NCBI GenBank assembly: GCA_017461605.1
Contig: JAFTXN010000002.1
Coordinates: 1 to 64,000 of the forward strand
Source: Bacteroidaceae bacterium
GTDB lineage: Bacteria; Bacteroidota; Bacteroidia; Bacteroidales; Bacteroidaceae
Direction: 5' to 3'
DNA: 64,000 bases
In this document: positions 7,129 through 16,565 of the stretch, in pieces
Layout of the letters: every line of letters starts with the position of its first letter
Position numbering within the stretch: the first letter of the stretch is position 1
Notes under the pieces: generated by a model
What the model was told of the DNA's origin: nothing
The model's database searches: none
The model's input: the letters and a program-made list of their open reading frames with translations, nothing else
Translations under genes and position numbers: made by a program

Positions 7129-8505
7129 ATGATAACGATATATCTAGATAAACAAGTCTTTAGTCATTTATTTAATGCAAGAGAGGAAAAGTATTCGCTC
7201 TTACGTGATAAGATATTATCTCATAAGGACGAATTTATCTTCTTTTATTCAAATGCGCATTTATTTGATTTGCAAGATGATAAAACCGACATTAAATATG
7301 CAGAAATGGAGTTTATGCAATCTATTGTTGATGGGAATAGATTAATCTATGAGTTTCCTAGACAAGAAGTGATGAAACAATCTCCACGTGAAGCCTTTGA
7401 AACTGTTGGTAAGGTAGGAGATTTTTCATGGCTTGACAATTTTGATGTTTCTCAACTAACAGATGAACAACTGAATGCAATAAATAACATTGTTGATATT
7501 AGCATTAAGGATTTAAAAGGTGAACTGGATTTTAACTGGTTGACAAATAGAATACCGATTTCGGCAAATGAGTTGCAAGTAGATGTGCCAATTTTTAAAT
7601 CTCTAATGAATTTTATAGCATATAATTTTTACGAAAATAAGAATGCTTATAAACAGGTACGAGATAATACTATAGCGAGATATAACCCTAAGGAGATTAA
7701 AGCGAATGGAGAAGATGTATTCAATGAGCAATTGTCATCGTCGCCACTAGGATTGTCGTTTATAGAGACAATTAAAGCAACTTTGGCTCAAACAGGCTTG
7801 TCTTCTTCAGATTCAGCAATTGTCTATTATATGTCTTATATGTTACTTGATTTATTCGGAGTGAATAAAGAAGCTCGAAAGAAAGTTAAGTTTCAAAATA
7901 TGCAAGCAGATTGCTGTCATAGTTTTTTCGGCTCTTATTGTGATTGCATAGTCAGTGATGATGAAGGACTACGCCTCAAAAGTAAAACATTATATAAGTT
8001 GTTTAATTTTGGCACCATGGTGTATTCAATAGATGAGTTCATCGAAAGATTCGATGAGGCAATTAATAATAACAAGAAATCTGGTCGTAAATATTTTGAT
8101 GAAATTTTTAACGATTATATTGCAAGACAAATACTAAGAACAGAAATAACACCAGAGCATACTTTAACTTATTTGAATACATCTAATAAATTCTTCGGAT
8201 ACTTTAATTGTATGATAGAAAGAAAATCAGACAATGAAACGGTTATAATTCTTCATAAGAATAACGATTTAAATCAGCCTATGCTTGTCAGAGAAATAGA
8301 AATCATAGTCAATAGGATGGTTAAAGTATTTAATGATATGGGGGCAAATTTTACATTGTTTGATGAAGCAGTGGAACTTCCTCAATTGAAGGCTGATAAC
8401 TGGAATAGAATATTAGTACTAAATGATGCGGATATTTGCTTAACCAAATTCAAAGAGACTCCAATGCTATGCTTATGGATTAAGTTGAAACAGCCAATAA
8501 TATAA
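7129..8505 (+). CDS. Large PIN-like domain protein of unknown function
   Basis: This 458-residue protein begins with IYLDKQVFSHLF and FFYSNAHLFDLQDD, and later has YCDCIVSDDEGLRLKSKTLY followed by FGTMVYSIDEFI. Spaced acidic residues at strand ends, a short N-terminal strand with Asp, and a late VSDDE segment resemble PIN-type nucleases, with a large helical insert between. The last 120 residues are a separate, unrecognised region. It is very AT-rich, like the TIR operon, and follows hipA by 51 bases on the same strand. PIN nucleases often act as toxins or defence effectors; that role is inferred and the fold assignment is tentative. Confidence 0.5.
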   Translation: MITIYLDKQVFSHLFNAREEKYSLLRDKILSHKDEFIFFYSNAHLFDLQDDKTDIKYAEMEFMQSIVDGNRLIYEFPRQEVMKQSPREAFETVGKVGDFSWLDNFDVSQLTDEQLNAINNIVDISIKDLKGELDFNWLTNRIPISANELQVDVPIFKSLMNFIAYNFYENKNAYKQVRDNTIARYNPKEIKANGEDVFNEQLSSSPLGLSFIETIKATLAQTGLSSSDSAIVYYMSYMLLDLFGVNKEARKKVKFQNMQADCCHSFFGSYCDCIVSDDEGLRLKSKTLYKLFNFGTMVYSIDEFIERFDEAINNNKKSGRKYFDEIFNDYIARQILRTEITPEHTLTYLNTSNKFFGYFNCMIERKSDNETVIILHKNNDLNQPMLVREIEIIVNRMVKVFNDMGANFTLFDEAVELPQLKADNWNRILVLNDADICLTKFKETPMLCLWIKLKQPII

Positions 8506-8858
8506 CATTCAAATATGTAAGGTAGGGATTCCGAACTTAGGTGGAGCAAAATTTTAATGCAGCTGAGTCTAGTTCAAATATTTTCGCTACCTTTGCATCA
8601 AAGTAGGAACTCGACTCTGCGAGACACTGCAAAATGGTGCAGAATTTAGGTGGAGCAATAGCGGGAGATTACGATTGTTGCGATTCTTTAACGCAAAGAT
8701 ATAGAGCCATTTAGAAATGAAACTCATTTTCTGGTGGCACCACATGAAAAGGAAGTTGATTTTATCAACTTCCTTTTTTATTGGTTGAATTTGAATTTTA
8801 TCTGGGTAGTTATTGATATACAACATATTATGTGTTACTCAAGACGCAATAGCTTGTC
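8506..8858. other. Gene-free stretch with short direct repeats
   Basis: I see no gene. A 17-base word ending TTAGGTGGAGCAA occurs at 8533-8549 and 8642-8658, 109 bases apart and differing at one position. TACCTTTG at 8588-8595 fits a + strand -7 box but has no gene close downstream. The repeats may mark the end of a lost insertion sequence. Confidence 0.35.
8747..8779. terminator. Bidirectional hairpin terminator
   Basis: Bases 8751-8760 pair perfectly with 8764-8773 over a three-base loop, flanked by AAAA on the left and a run of T on the right, so it could terminate in both directions. It is 246 bases beyond the PIN-like gene. Confidence 0.7.
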
Positions 8859-8978
8859 TCATTGTTCATCGGCTTTAGTCATTTGTACAGCACCAATTTC
8901 GCTGCCAAATAGATTCAATATCAGGTTTACCTTATCAAGGCGTAAAGTCTGCTTGCCCTTGAGAATAAGTGAATATAC
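8859..8978 (-). pseudogene. C-terminal fragment of a HipB-like XRE protein
   Basis: Reading the minus strand from 8978 gives about 39 residues including LKGKQTLRLDKVNLILNLFG and a stop at 8859-8861. The GK.TLRLDKVN..L..FG pattern is what I know from the C-termini of HipB-like HTH antitoxins. No start codon or helix-turn-helix is left: the frame runs straight into an alternating CG/TA palindrome at 8974. It appears cut by, or joined to, that repeat element. Confidence 0.45.
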
Positions 8979-9135
8979 GCGCGCGTATACTCGCACACGC
9001 GCGCATCATGGATTTTTCAGGTTTTTGCTGTCATACTGTCACTTTTGGACATAAATCTTTGAGGGCAAAATGGTTGGAGGGTGACAGATGGGGTGACAGA
9101 TGGAGTTTCGGCTGTCACTTCTGTCACCATGGTTG
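8974..9135 (+). repeat. CG/TA palindrome plus TGTCA-repeat element, copy 1
   Basis: The copy opens with a 16-base perfect palindrome of alternating purine and pyrimidine (8974-8989), then a second CG-rich stretch, a T-rich spacer, and TGTCA words in both orientations, ending in TGTCACC near 9121-9128. Copy 2 (9261-9402) and the inverted copy 3 (60391-60523) share this order, and the T-rich spacer of copies 1 and 3 is nearly identical. It is probably non-coding. Confidence 0.6.
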
Positions 9136-9260
9136 GCAATGCCGATTACCATAAATAGAAAATGTGGCTCTCCGATATAAGCATTTCGGTTGTTGTCCGA
9201 TGTCTGATTGTCACCGGTCCACAGATCCGAATAGTGAAAAGTGTGTTTCTAATTAAGTAT

Positions 9261-9402
9261 CGCGCGCGTGTACACGCGCACCATAAATTTTTGATTTTGT
9301 TGCCCTACTGCCATTCTTGCTTGTAAGTGTGCTGAGGATTAGTGGGTTGTGTTATGGCAGATAAGGTGTGTCTTCTGCCATTTTACTGCCATATCTGCCA
9401 GT
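9261..9402 (+). repeat. CG palindrome plus TGCCA-repeat element, copy 2
   Basis: It has the same layout as copy 1: an alternating CG/TA tract (9261-9279) containing a 16-base palindrome at 9264-9279, a T-rich spacer, then repeated words in both orientations. Here the word is TGCCA/TGGCA instead of TGTCA/TGACA, so the iterated motif has diverged while the layout has not. No gene is seen between 9136 and 9520. Confidence 0.55.
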
Positions 9403-9520
9403 CTTACTGTTGTGTTGTTGGAGTGAAATAGGAACATAAAGAAACTCTAAGTGGGTATACGAAGATATCCGACTTGTGCTTGTTTATATATATAGATGTT
9501 ATGTGGCTGCTGTCCCTTTC

Positions 9521-10519
9521 TCAAAACACCTTGTGTGGATATTGTGGTAGGTCTTTACACAAGGTGGCGGAGGTGTGGATGCAACGCAGTGATTCTGCAA
9601 ATTGTGCAGGTGTTCGTGCGCCTACCAGCACCGAGGTTACTCCCTGCTGTGCGAGCACCCAGGCAAGCGATGTGGTGACAATCGTTTCGCCATGTGCAAG
9701 GGCTATGTTTTGCAAAGTGTGGAGATATTCCACGAGTTCGGGCGATCGTTTGTCTTGTTGCAGCGAGCCGGCACGCGCCATGCGCGAATCTTCGGGGATG
9801 CCGTTGAGATAGCGTGGGGTCAGCAATCCCTGAGCCAGGGCTGAGAAGGAGATAAATCCCAATCCCTCGGCTGCGCAATAGGCCGGTATGCCTTCCTCTT
9901 GCACAGCTCTGTCGAGTAGGTTCAGACGGCCTTGAAAAATCAGCGGAGGGCATCCGTGTTGGCGAAGAAAACTGTTGGCATATTTCAGTGCAGCCAGTGG
10001 CCAGCGGGATATGCCGATATAGAGCGCTTTGCCGGCCCGGACGATGTCCACCAGGGCTTGCAGCGTCTCATCAAGGGGTGTCTTCGGGTCGTAACGATGG
10101 ATGTAGAACAGGTCAACGTAGTCGAGTTGCAAGCGGCTGAGGCTCTGATCGATGCTGGCCATCAGATGCTTTCGCGACCCCCAACTGCCGTACGGCCCTT
10201 GCCACATATCATATCCGGCTTTGGTGGCGATGAAGAGTTCGTCGCGGTGTGAGGCAAAGTCGTCCCGAAGCATGCGTCCCACCATTGTTTCGGCAGCGCC
10301 CGGTGGTGGGCCATAATTGTTGGCAAGGTCGAAATGCGTGATGCCGTTGTCAAAGGCTAAGCGAGCTATTGCGCGACAATTTTCCTCATCGGCATCGGCG
10401 CCAAAGTTCTGCCAAAAGCCAAGACTTACTTTGGGCAGCAGAACCCCACTATTACCGCAGCGGCGATAGATGTGATCGGCAGCAGCATATCTTGTGGCTG
10501 AGGCTGTATATTCTTTCAT
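9521..10519 (-). CDS. Aldo/keto reductase, YghZ-like
   Basis: This 332-residue protein is a TIM-barrel NADPH-dependent aldo/keto reductase. Visible catalytic residues are Asp and Tyr in THFDLANNYG, Lys in FIATKAGYD and His in DLFYIHRYD. The sequence resembles the E. coli YghZ (glyceraldehyde 3-phosphate reductase) branch, with the characteristic MVGRMLRDDF and GPYGSWGSRKH segments, and its length matches. Role: reduction of small aldehydes such as L-glyceraldehyde 3-phosphate or methylglyoxal; the true substrate is not known. It lies 33 bases downstream of trkA on the same strand and may be co-transcribed. It is the first core gene after the accessory island. Confidence 0.85.
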   Translation of the reverse strand: MKEYTASATRYAAADHIYRRCGNSGVLLPKVSLGFWQNFGADADEENCRAIARLAFDNGITHFDLANNYGPPPGAAETMVGRMLRDDFASHRDELFIATKAGYDMWQGPYGSWGSRKHLMASIDQSLSRLQLDYVDLFYIHRYDPKTPLDETLQALVDIVRAGKALYIGISRWPLAALKYANSFLRQHGCPPLIFQGRLNLLDRAVQEEGIPAYCAAEGLGFISFSALAQGLLTPRYLNGIPEDSRMARAGSLQQDKRSPELVEYLHTLQNIALAHGETIVTTSLAWVLAQQGVTSVLVGARTPAQFAESLRCIHTSATLCKDLPQYPHKVF

Positions 10520-10552
10520 GTACCTGCTGTTGTGTTCTGTGGGTGAGTTGTA

Positions 10553-11896
10553 TCAGTTGAAGTATTTCTCCAGTTTCTTGATGGCACCTTCGAGACAGAA
10601 AGCCACGACAGTGTCACCGGGGCGGATTTGTGTCATACCGTTGATGAGTTCCCCTTTTCCGTTGCGCACCAGTCCTCCCAGCGTGACGCTTTCCGGCAGG
10701 TGGAGATCCTTGACCGGTTTTCGCGTAACCTTTGCACCTTCGGCCACTTTGAACTCTGCCACATCGGCATTGGCCACGGTGAGACTCTTCACGGTGGTAA
10801 CATCGGCCCGGAGCATCATGCGATAGATATGTCCGGCGGCAAAGGTTTTCTTGTTGATGATGGTGCCGATGTCAAGGCTCTCGGCCATCGATATATAGTC
10901 GGTGTTCTCCACCATGGCCACAGTCTTTCTCACGCCAAGGCGTTTGGCCGCGAGGCAGGCCAGAATGTTGGTTTCAGAATTTTCCGTCAGTGCAGCAAAG
11001 GCCTCTGCCGAGCGTATGCCTTCCTCTTCCAATAAGTTCAGGTCACGGCCATCGCCGTGCAGGATGAGCACTCCGCGGTGGGTGATGATTTCGTTAAGGC
11101 GCAGGCAGCGTCGAGAGTCCGACTCTATGATTTTGGCCTGCATATAGTCGGGCATGAGCGAAACGGCATGCACAGCCACGCTGCCGCCTCCCATGATGAA
11201 TAGGTTCTTAACGTCGGGATAGTCCTCCTTGCCGGCGATTTCGCGAATGTGAGAAATGTGTTCGGGCATCGTCATGAAATAGACCACGTCTCGGTCTTCG
11301 ATGACATCGGCGCCATGTGGAATGAGGGTTTCGCTACCGCGTTTGATGGCCACTACGTGAAAGGGCGAATCCGGTCCGCACAGGTCGCGCAAGGGTTGCC
11401 CCAGAATGTTCGCACCTTGTCGCACCTTCACACCAATCATTACCAGTGTTCCGCCTTGTACTTCCCACCATTGGCGAATCCAGCTTTGCTTGATGTTTTG
11501 CATGATCTCGCCGGCGGCCAGCATCTCGGGATAGATAATGGAACCAATACCCACACTGCGAAAGAATTCTGCGTGTTCGGGTTGTGCATATTCGTAATTG
11601 TCCACACGTGCTACGGTCTTTTTGGCACCCAGCTTGCTGGCCAGCATGCAGCACGTCATGTTGTGTGCTTCGTCGGGGGTAACGCCAATGAAGAGGTCTG
11701 CTCTCCCCACCTCGGCATTGCGCAGGGTGGAAATGGCGGAGGGCGAGGCACAAATGGTGAGCAGGTCGAAATCGTTGCTTACGTTCTCCAGACGTTCGGC
11801 ATCCTCATCGATGAGTGTGATGTCGTGGTTCTCGCGTACCAAGAGTTTGGCCAGATGTGTGCCAACGGCTCCTGCGCCGGCTATGATGATTTTCAT
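10553..11896 (-). CDS. trkA: Trk potassium uptake regulatory subunit TrkA
   Basis: This 447-residue cytoplasmic protein has two tandem RCK units. Unit one begins MKIIIAGAGAVGTHLA, with the GxGxxG NAD-binding loop and acidic LIDED at the end of strand two; unit two begins NLFIMGGGSVAV. Each is followed by an RCK-C domain, the last ending near VVAFCLEGAIKKLEKYF. TrkA binds NAD(H) and gates the membrane channel TrkH, whose gene lies at 21328-22782 in this window rather than next door. The dxs gene is upstream on the same strand with a 79-base gap; dxs-trkA linkage is common in Bacteroidetes. Confidence 0.92.
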   Translation of the reverse strand: MKIIIAGAGAVGTHLAKLLVRENHDITLIDEDAERLENVSNDFDLLTICASPSAISTLRNAEVGRADLFIGVTPDEAHNMTCCMLASKLGAKKTVARVDNYEYAQPEHAEFFRSVGIGSIIYPEMLAAGEIMQNIKQSWIRQWWEVQGGTLVMIGVKVRQGANILGQPLRDLCGPDSPFHVVAIKRGSETLIPHGADVIEDRDVVYFMTMPEHISHIREIAGKEDYPDVKNLFIMGGGSVAVHAVSLMPDYMQAKIIESDSRRCLRLNEIITHRGVLILHGDGRDLNLLEEEGIRSAEAFAALTENSETNILACLAAKRLGVRKTVAMVENTDYISMAESLDIGTIINKKTFAAGHIYRMMLRADVTTVKSLTVANADVAEFKVAEGAKVTRKPVKDLHLPESVTLGGLVRNGKGELINGMTQIRPGDTVVAFCLEGAIKKLEKYFN

Positions 11897-11975
11897 GATG
11901 TTGCGTGAGGATTATCGTTTCTTGTTTGGTTGCAAGGGTGAGGCTTTGTGCCCCTCTGTGGTAACTTATAGCTTA

Positions 11976-13874
11976 TCAGTCTTCGATGGCTTTGCGGATG
12001 GCATTCTTGTCAAGTCCTACCAATTCATAGAGTTCGCAGGGACGGCCATGTTCTACGAACTTGTCGGGCAGTGCGAGGCGTTTCACGATGGGCGAATAGC
12101 CATTGTCGGAGAAGAATTCCAGCACGGCACTTCCCATACCGCCGAGGCGTGCGCCATCTTCCACGGTAATCACCTTGCGGTAGCTTTGGCCGATTTCGTG
12201 CAGCATGGTCTCGTCCAGGGGTTTGAGGAAGCGCAGGTCGTAGTGTGCCACCGACAATTCGGGATTGTGCTTTTCGGCTTCGGCAATGGCATCGGCAGCC
12301 ACGTTGCCTAGTGGCCCAAGGCTGACCACTGCGATGTCGCGTCCGTCTTTCAGCTTGCGCCCGCGTCCCACGGGCACTTCCTCCAATGGGCAGCGCCAGT
12401 CCGACAGGCGGCCGGCACCGCGTGGGTAGCGAATCACGAAGACACCTTTCCCGGGGAGTTGTGCCGTGAACATGAGGCGGCGCAGTTCGTGCTCGTCGTA
12501 GGGCGATGCTATGGTAACGTTGGGGATAGGGCGCAGGGCAGCCAGGTCGAAGGCTCCATGGTGTGTCGGCCCGTCTTCGCCCACCAGTCCGGCCCTGTCC
12601 AGACAGAGCACCACCGGCAGCGATAGCAAGGCTGCATCATGTATGATGTTATCGTAAGCACGTTGTGCGAACGAAGAATAAATGTTGCAGAAGGGCTGTA
12701 ATCCCTCTTTGGCCAGTCCGGCGGAGAATGTCACGGCGTGTCCTTCGGCAATGCCTACGTCGAACGCGCGATGGGGCATGGCTTTCATCAGAATGTTCAT
12801 CGAACAACCGGTGGGCATGGCCGGCGTGATGCCCACAATTTTTTCGTTCTGTTCGGCCAGTTCGAGCAGTGTCTCGCCAAATACGTCTTGGAATTTAGGC
12901 GGTTCGTTGTTGCCGGATTTCACGATACGTTCACCGCTTTCCTTGTCAAACTTACCCGGAGCGTGCCAAATGGTGGCCTCTTCCTCAGCCGGTTTGAATC
13001 CCTTGCCTTTCACGGTATGGATATGTAGCAGCTTGGGACCCCGCATGTCCTTGATTTCGTTCAGGGTGCGTACCAGAGCCTCCACATTGTGTCCGTCCAT
13101 GGGACCAAAGTATCGGATGTTCATTCCCTCAAAGATGTTCTGTTGGTTCGTGAGGAATGATTTCAGCGAATTGTTGAATCTCAAGATGCGTCGACGTCCG
13201 CTGTCGTTGAGCCAGCCCCACGAGGAGAGCTTGCGCGCTATGCAGAAACGCACGCGGTTGTACCATCCGCTGGTCTGCAGGTTGAGCAGATACTCCTTCA
13301 TGCCTCCCACACTGCGGTCGATGCTCATGTTGTTGTCGTTGAGGATGATGAGCATGTTGTTGGGAATTTCGGAGGCATTGTTCAGTCCCTCAAATGCCAG
13401 TCCGCCGCTCATGGCTCCGTCGCCTATCACGGCCACCACGTGGCGGTCCTCCTCCTGCTTTTGTACGGCGGCCAGCGACATGCCGAGGGCTGCCGAGATT
13501 GAATTGGAAGCATGTCCGGCGGCAAAGGTGTCGTAGGGCGATTCTTCGGGCGAGGGAAAAGGCTTGATGCCTCCCAACTTGCGGTTGGTGCAGAAGCGGT
13601 CGCGGCGGCCGGTGATAATTTTGTGCCCATAGGCTTGGTGTCCCACATCCCACACAATGCGGTCGTAGGGGGTGTCAAACACATAGTGCAGCGCCACGGT
13701 GAGTTCCACAGTGCCCAGACTCGATGCGAAGTGTCCGGGGTTGTTGGCCAGTTCTTCGATGATGTCTCTCCGCAACTCGGCACACACTTCGGGCAGTTCG
13801 CTCAGGTCGAGGCGACGCAGGTCGTCCGGACTGTCGATTTTTGTCAGGTATTTGTAGTTTTCCTTATCTTTCAT
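11976..13874 (-). CDS. dxs: 1-deoxy-D-xylulose-5-phosphate synthase
   Basis: The 632-residue enzyme condenses pyruvate and glyceraldehyde 3-phosphate to DXP, the first step of the MEP isoprenoid pathway and a precursor for thiamine and pyridoxal. Seen motifs: [11 protein letters not shown] (about 75-85), the thiamine-diphosphate motif GDGAMSGG...NDNNMSI (about 150-185), the catalytic glutamate in VGIAEGHAV, and the transketolase pyrimidine-domain block [17 protein letters not shown]. Length is normal. The start at 13874 gives a natural [11 protein letters not shown]-terminus without a signal peptide. It probably forms a transcript with trkA. Confidence 0.95.
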   Translation of the reverse strand: MKDKENYKYLTKIDSPDDLRRLDLSELPEVCAELRRDIIEELANNPGHFASSLGTVELTVALHYVFDTPYDRIVWDVGHQAYGHKIITGRRDRFCTNRKLGGIKPFPSPEESPYDTFAAGHASNSISAALGMSLAAVQKQEEDRHVVAVIGDGAMSGGLAFEGLNNASEIPNNMLIILNDNNMSIDRSVGGMKEYLLNLQTSGWYNRVRFCIARKLSSWGWLNDSGRRRILRFNNSLKSFLTNQQNIFEGMNIRYFGPMDGHNVEALVRTLNEIKDMRGPKLLHIHTVKGKGFKPAEEEATIWHAPGKFDKESGERIVKSGNNEPPKFQDVFGETLLELAEQNEKIVGITPAMPTGCSMNILMKAMPHRAFDVGIAEGHAVTFSAGLAKEGLQPFCNIYSSFAQRAYDNIIHDAALLSLPVVLCLDRAGLVGEDGPTHHGAFDLAALRPIPNVTIASPYDEHELRRLMFTAQLPGKGVFVIRYPRGAGRLSDWRCPLEEVPVGRGRKLKDGRDIAVVSLGPLGNVAADAIAEAEKHNPELSVAHYDLRFLKPLDETMLHEIGQSYRKVITVEDGARLGGMGSAVLEFFSDNGYSPIVKRLALPDKFVEHGRPCELYELVGLDKNAIRKAIED

Positions 13875-14026
13875 TGTTTTGTTGGCTTCCGTCGAAGCCT
13901 TTTCCTCAACTTTTCAGACGTATCGTATGAACGTCGCAAATGTAGTAAAAAGGTGTGGCATCCGCATTCTTAAGCTCCGAAAAGCGGTGTGGCGTGCTTA
14001 TGCCGACTCATCGATTGTGCACCGAG

Positions 14027-14671
14027 CTATTGCTCTTGCTGCAGTGATCTCCTGAACTGCTGTTCCTTGAGTGCTGCTAGGATGTAGCGTCGCATCATCT
14101 CGATGGCACGGTCGTTGTTGCCACCATTGGGGATGATGATGTCGGCGTATTGTTTGGTCGGTTCGATAAACTCGTCGTGCATCGGCTTGAGCACATTGCG
14201 GTATTTGGAGATAAGCATTTCCAGAGGATGTCCGCGTTCGGCCATGTCGCGTGTGATGACGCGCAGCAGGCGTTCGTCGGGTTCGGCGTCTACGAAAATC
14301 TTGAGGTCCATCTGCTCGCGGAGTGCCTTGTCGTAGAGGGTCATGATTCCCTCGACGATGATCACTTCTTTGGGCTCGACGTGCACGGTTTCGGACAGGC
14401 GTGTGCAGGTAATGTAGGAGTAGGTGGGTTGTTCGATGGCGCGTCCGGCCTTCAGTTCCTCGATTTGTTGTGCCAACAGTGGCCACTCGAATGCATCGGG
14501 GTGGTCAAAGTTGGTCTGCTTGCGCACTTCCAGCGGCAGCGCACTTTGGTCGTTGTAGTAGGAGTCCTGTGGGATAATAGCCACAGAGCCTTGCGGCAGG
14601 CTTTCCACAATTTTGCGCACCACGGTGGTTTTTCCCGAGCCGGTTCCGCCGGCAATGCCAATGATAAGCAT
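14027..14671 (-). CDS. udk: Uridine kinase
   Basis: The 214-residue enzyme phosphorylates uridine and cytidine in pyrimidine salvage. The N-terminus holds the P-loop GIAGGTGSGKTT (about 5-16); DSYYND follows (about 37-42), then the substrate and lid segments FDHPDAFEWPLL, YSYITCTRL and IIVEGIMTLYD, all typical of Udk. Length matches the family. thiL lies 47 bases upstream on the same strand, so the two are likely co-transcribed. Confidence 0.93.
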   Translation of the reverse strand: MLIIGIAGGTGSGKTTVVRKIVESLPQGSVAIIPQDSYYNDQSALPLEVRKQTNFDHPDAFEWPLLAQQIEELKAGRAIEQPTYSYITCTRLSETVHVEPKEVIIVEGIMTLYDKALREQMDLKIFVDAEPDERLLRVITRDMAERGHPLEMLISKYRNVLKPMHDEFIEPTKQYADIIIPNGGNNDRAIEMMRRYILAALKEQQFRRSLQQEQ

Positions 14672-14718
14672 GGTATGAAGGATTTAGGTTGTCGGTATGT
14701 GTGAATTCTCGTAGGGGA

Positions 14719-15771
14719 TTATGCCTCCTCTTCTGCAGCCAAGGGGTTCCATCCTTGTGCTTTGAGTGGAAATTCCTGTCCGTCGCGAGTGATGAGGTGG
14801 GTGCCCAATTCCCGGCGAGTGATGTGCCCGATTACGCGAACATCGGGCAGTTCTTTCACGCGCTCGTAGTCTGTCAGGGGTACGGTGAACAGCAACTCAT
14901 AGTCCTCGCCGCCATTCAAGGCGCAGGTGGTAACGTTCATGTTGAACTCTTCGGCAGCGCTGGCCGTCTGATAGTCGAGCGGAATGTGCTCTTCGTAGAT
15001 GCGGCAGCCCACGCCTGAGGCTTTGCAGATGTGCAGTGCTTCCGATGAGAGGCCGTCGCTGATGTCGATCATCGCTGTGGGGCGGATGCCGGCCTCGCGG
15101 AGCGACTGCACGATGTCGCGACGTGCTTCAGGCTTAAGGATGCGTTCCAGCAGATACTCACGGCCTGCAAAATCGGGTTGGGCAGCCTCGGCTTCCTTGG
15201 CCGGTCGTGAGTTGAACACCATCTTCTCGCGTTCCAGCAGTTGTAATCCCATATAGGCTGCTCCTAGGTTGCCGCTCACGCAGAGCAGGTCGGTATCCTT
15301 GGCTCCGCTGCGGCGCACGATGTCGTCGGGGGCAGCAGTTCCGATGGCGGTGATGCTGATGGCCAGTCCGGTGAGCGAGGTGGTAGTGTCGCCGCCCACC
15401 AGGTCCACTCCGTGTTGCTCGCATGCCATACGTATGCCGGCATACAGCTCGTCCATGTGCTCCACTCCGAACCGCTTGCCCACGGCCACGCTCACGGTGA
15501 GCTGTCGCGGTGTGGCATTCATGGCGTAGATGTCCGAGAGGTTCACCATCACAGCCTTATAGCCCAGGTGCTTGAGTGGGGTATACACCAGGTCGAAGTG
15601 GATGCCTTCCATCAGCATATCGGTAGTGACGAGTATGTGCTCGCCGTCGGTGTTGCTGATGACGGCACAGTCGTCACCCACACCGGTGAGGGTGGAGGGT
15701 TGTGTGGATTTCAGGTCTTTGGTGAGGCGTTCGATGAGGCCGAATTCACCGAGTTGGGAGATGGGAGTCAT
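14719..15771 (-). CDS. thiL: Thiamine-monophosphate kinase
   Basis: The 350-residue enzyme phosphorylates thiamine monophosphate to the diphosphate cofactor needed by the neighbouring dxs product. It shows the ThiL/PurM-like fold: FGLIERL at the start, TGVGDDCAVI for metal and ATP binding (about 30-39), VTTDMLMEGIHFDL (about 48-61), NLSDIYAMNA (about 76-85), VGGDTT and MIDISDGLSSE. Length is normal for the family. Overlapping function with dxs through thiamine diphosphate may explain the local grouping, which is inference. Confidence 0.93.
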   Translation of the reverse strand: MTPISQLGEFGLIERLTKDLKSTQPSTLTGVGDDCAVISNTDGEHILVTTDMLMEGIHFDLVYTPLKHLGYKAVMVNLSDIYAMNATPRQLTVSVAVGKRFGVEHMDELYAGIRMACEQHGVDLVGGDTTTSLTGLAISITAIGTAAPDDIVRRSGAKDTDLLCVSGNLGAAYMGLQLLEREKMVFNSRPAKEAEAAQPDFAGREYLLERILKPEARRDIVQSLREAGIRPTAMIDISDGLSSEALHICKASGVGCRIYEEHIPLDYQTASAAEEFNMNVTTCALNGGEDYELLFTVPLTDYERVKELPDVRVIGHITRRELGTHLITRDGQEFPLKAQGWNPLAAEEEA

Positions 15772-15864
15772 GGGGTGCTGTTTTCAGAGTTTATGGATAC
15801 GCCGAACGAGATGCGGCACCTTCTCTGCAGAAGGCTTCACATCTCGTTCGGTGTGTGTGGTTGA

Positions 15865-16341
15865 TCAGAAGTAGTAGCCGATACCGATGCGTGCTCCCAC
15901 TGTGCTGTTTCCGCCGAAGTCGTGGAGTGACATCTTGTAGTAGACGGCAGGTTCGATGGTGAGATAATGGTTGATGTAGAAGGCATAGCCCACTTCTACA
16001 GGTATCATCACGTCATTGTTTCTCGGGGTGAAGTGGTTGTATTCAGCACCGGCGCCCAGGTAGATGCCGTTCTGACGGAAGTAGTAGCGTGCCTGTGCAC
16101 CTACGCGCACATCGTCCACATTGCGGGTGTGCTCGTAGCCCACATAGGCCTTGAGCATCACGCAGTCGGCCACGAAGTAACCGGCTTCGGCATCGAGTCC
16201 GAAACGGAATTTCTCGTTGGAACTATAGGAGAGGCCGAGGCCCGAAAGCGAAGCTCCCACGTATTTTGTTCCTTGTTCAAACTGCGCGTGTGCGCTGAGG
16301 GTTGCCACGAAGAGCAACAGCAGGGTGATGCATTTCTTCAT
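15865..16341 (-). CDS. Small outer-membrane beta-barrel protein
   Basis: The 158-residue precursor starts MKKCITLLLLFVATLSAHAQ, a signal peptide with an AHA-Q cleavage region. The rest alternates polar and hydrophobic residues in short amphipathic strands (YVGASLSGLGLSYS, ARYYFRQNGIYLGAG, YFVADCVMLKAYVGYEH) and ends in GIGYYF, an aromatic C-terminus typical of outer-membrane barrels. It resembles OmpW/OmpA-like eight-stranded barrels of Bacteroidetes. I chose ATG 16341, not the upstream in-frame ATG at 16467, because only this start gives a proper signal peptide. Function unknown. Confidence 0.75.
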   Translation of the reverse strand: MKKCITLLLLFVATLSAHAQFEQGTKYVGASLSGLGLSYSSNEKFRFGLDAEAGYFVADCVMLKAYVGYEHTRNVDDVRVGAQARYYFRQNGIYLGAGAEYNHFTPRNNDVMIPVEVGYAFYINHYLTIEPAVYYKMSLHDFGGNSTVGARIGIGYYF

Positions 16342-16565
16342 AATCGGTGTTGTGTTTGGTTGATTGGTTGAAAAAGATGAGTGCGAGGTGCGTCTTGTTC
16401 CTGACATTTCGTTTTGCTTGTCGGGCGTGTCGCACCTTGCCGAAGCAAAAGTAGGAAAAACTTTCATAAGCCTGCGGTGTTTCAGGCATTTTTTGCGGCA
16501 TCGTCTGCAGTTTGGAACAAAGTTGACGGTGCTTGTGTTTTTGCACGCGTGCTTTCAAGAGTTTT
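16342..16565. other. Intergenic stretch upstream of the barrel protein
   Basis: I see no gene here. The minus-strand frame continuing from the barrel gene lacks a credible start. It leads into the 21-bp repeat array. Confidence 0.4.

Noticed and set aside
8734-9154. Short + strand frames across the CG/TGTCA element (CHTVTFG, RARILAHARI)
   Set aside because: They are translations of the repeat; copies in other places are not in a conserved frame.
9521-10519. Assigning the aldo-keto reductase to the fucose pathway
   Set aside because: It is 12 kb from the fucose operon, which has its own FucO, and resembles YghZ rather than a lactaldehyde reductase.
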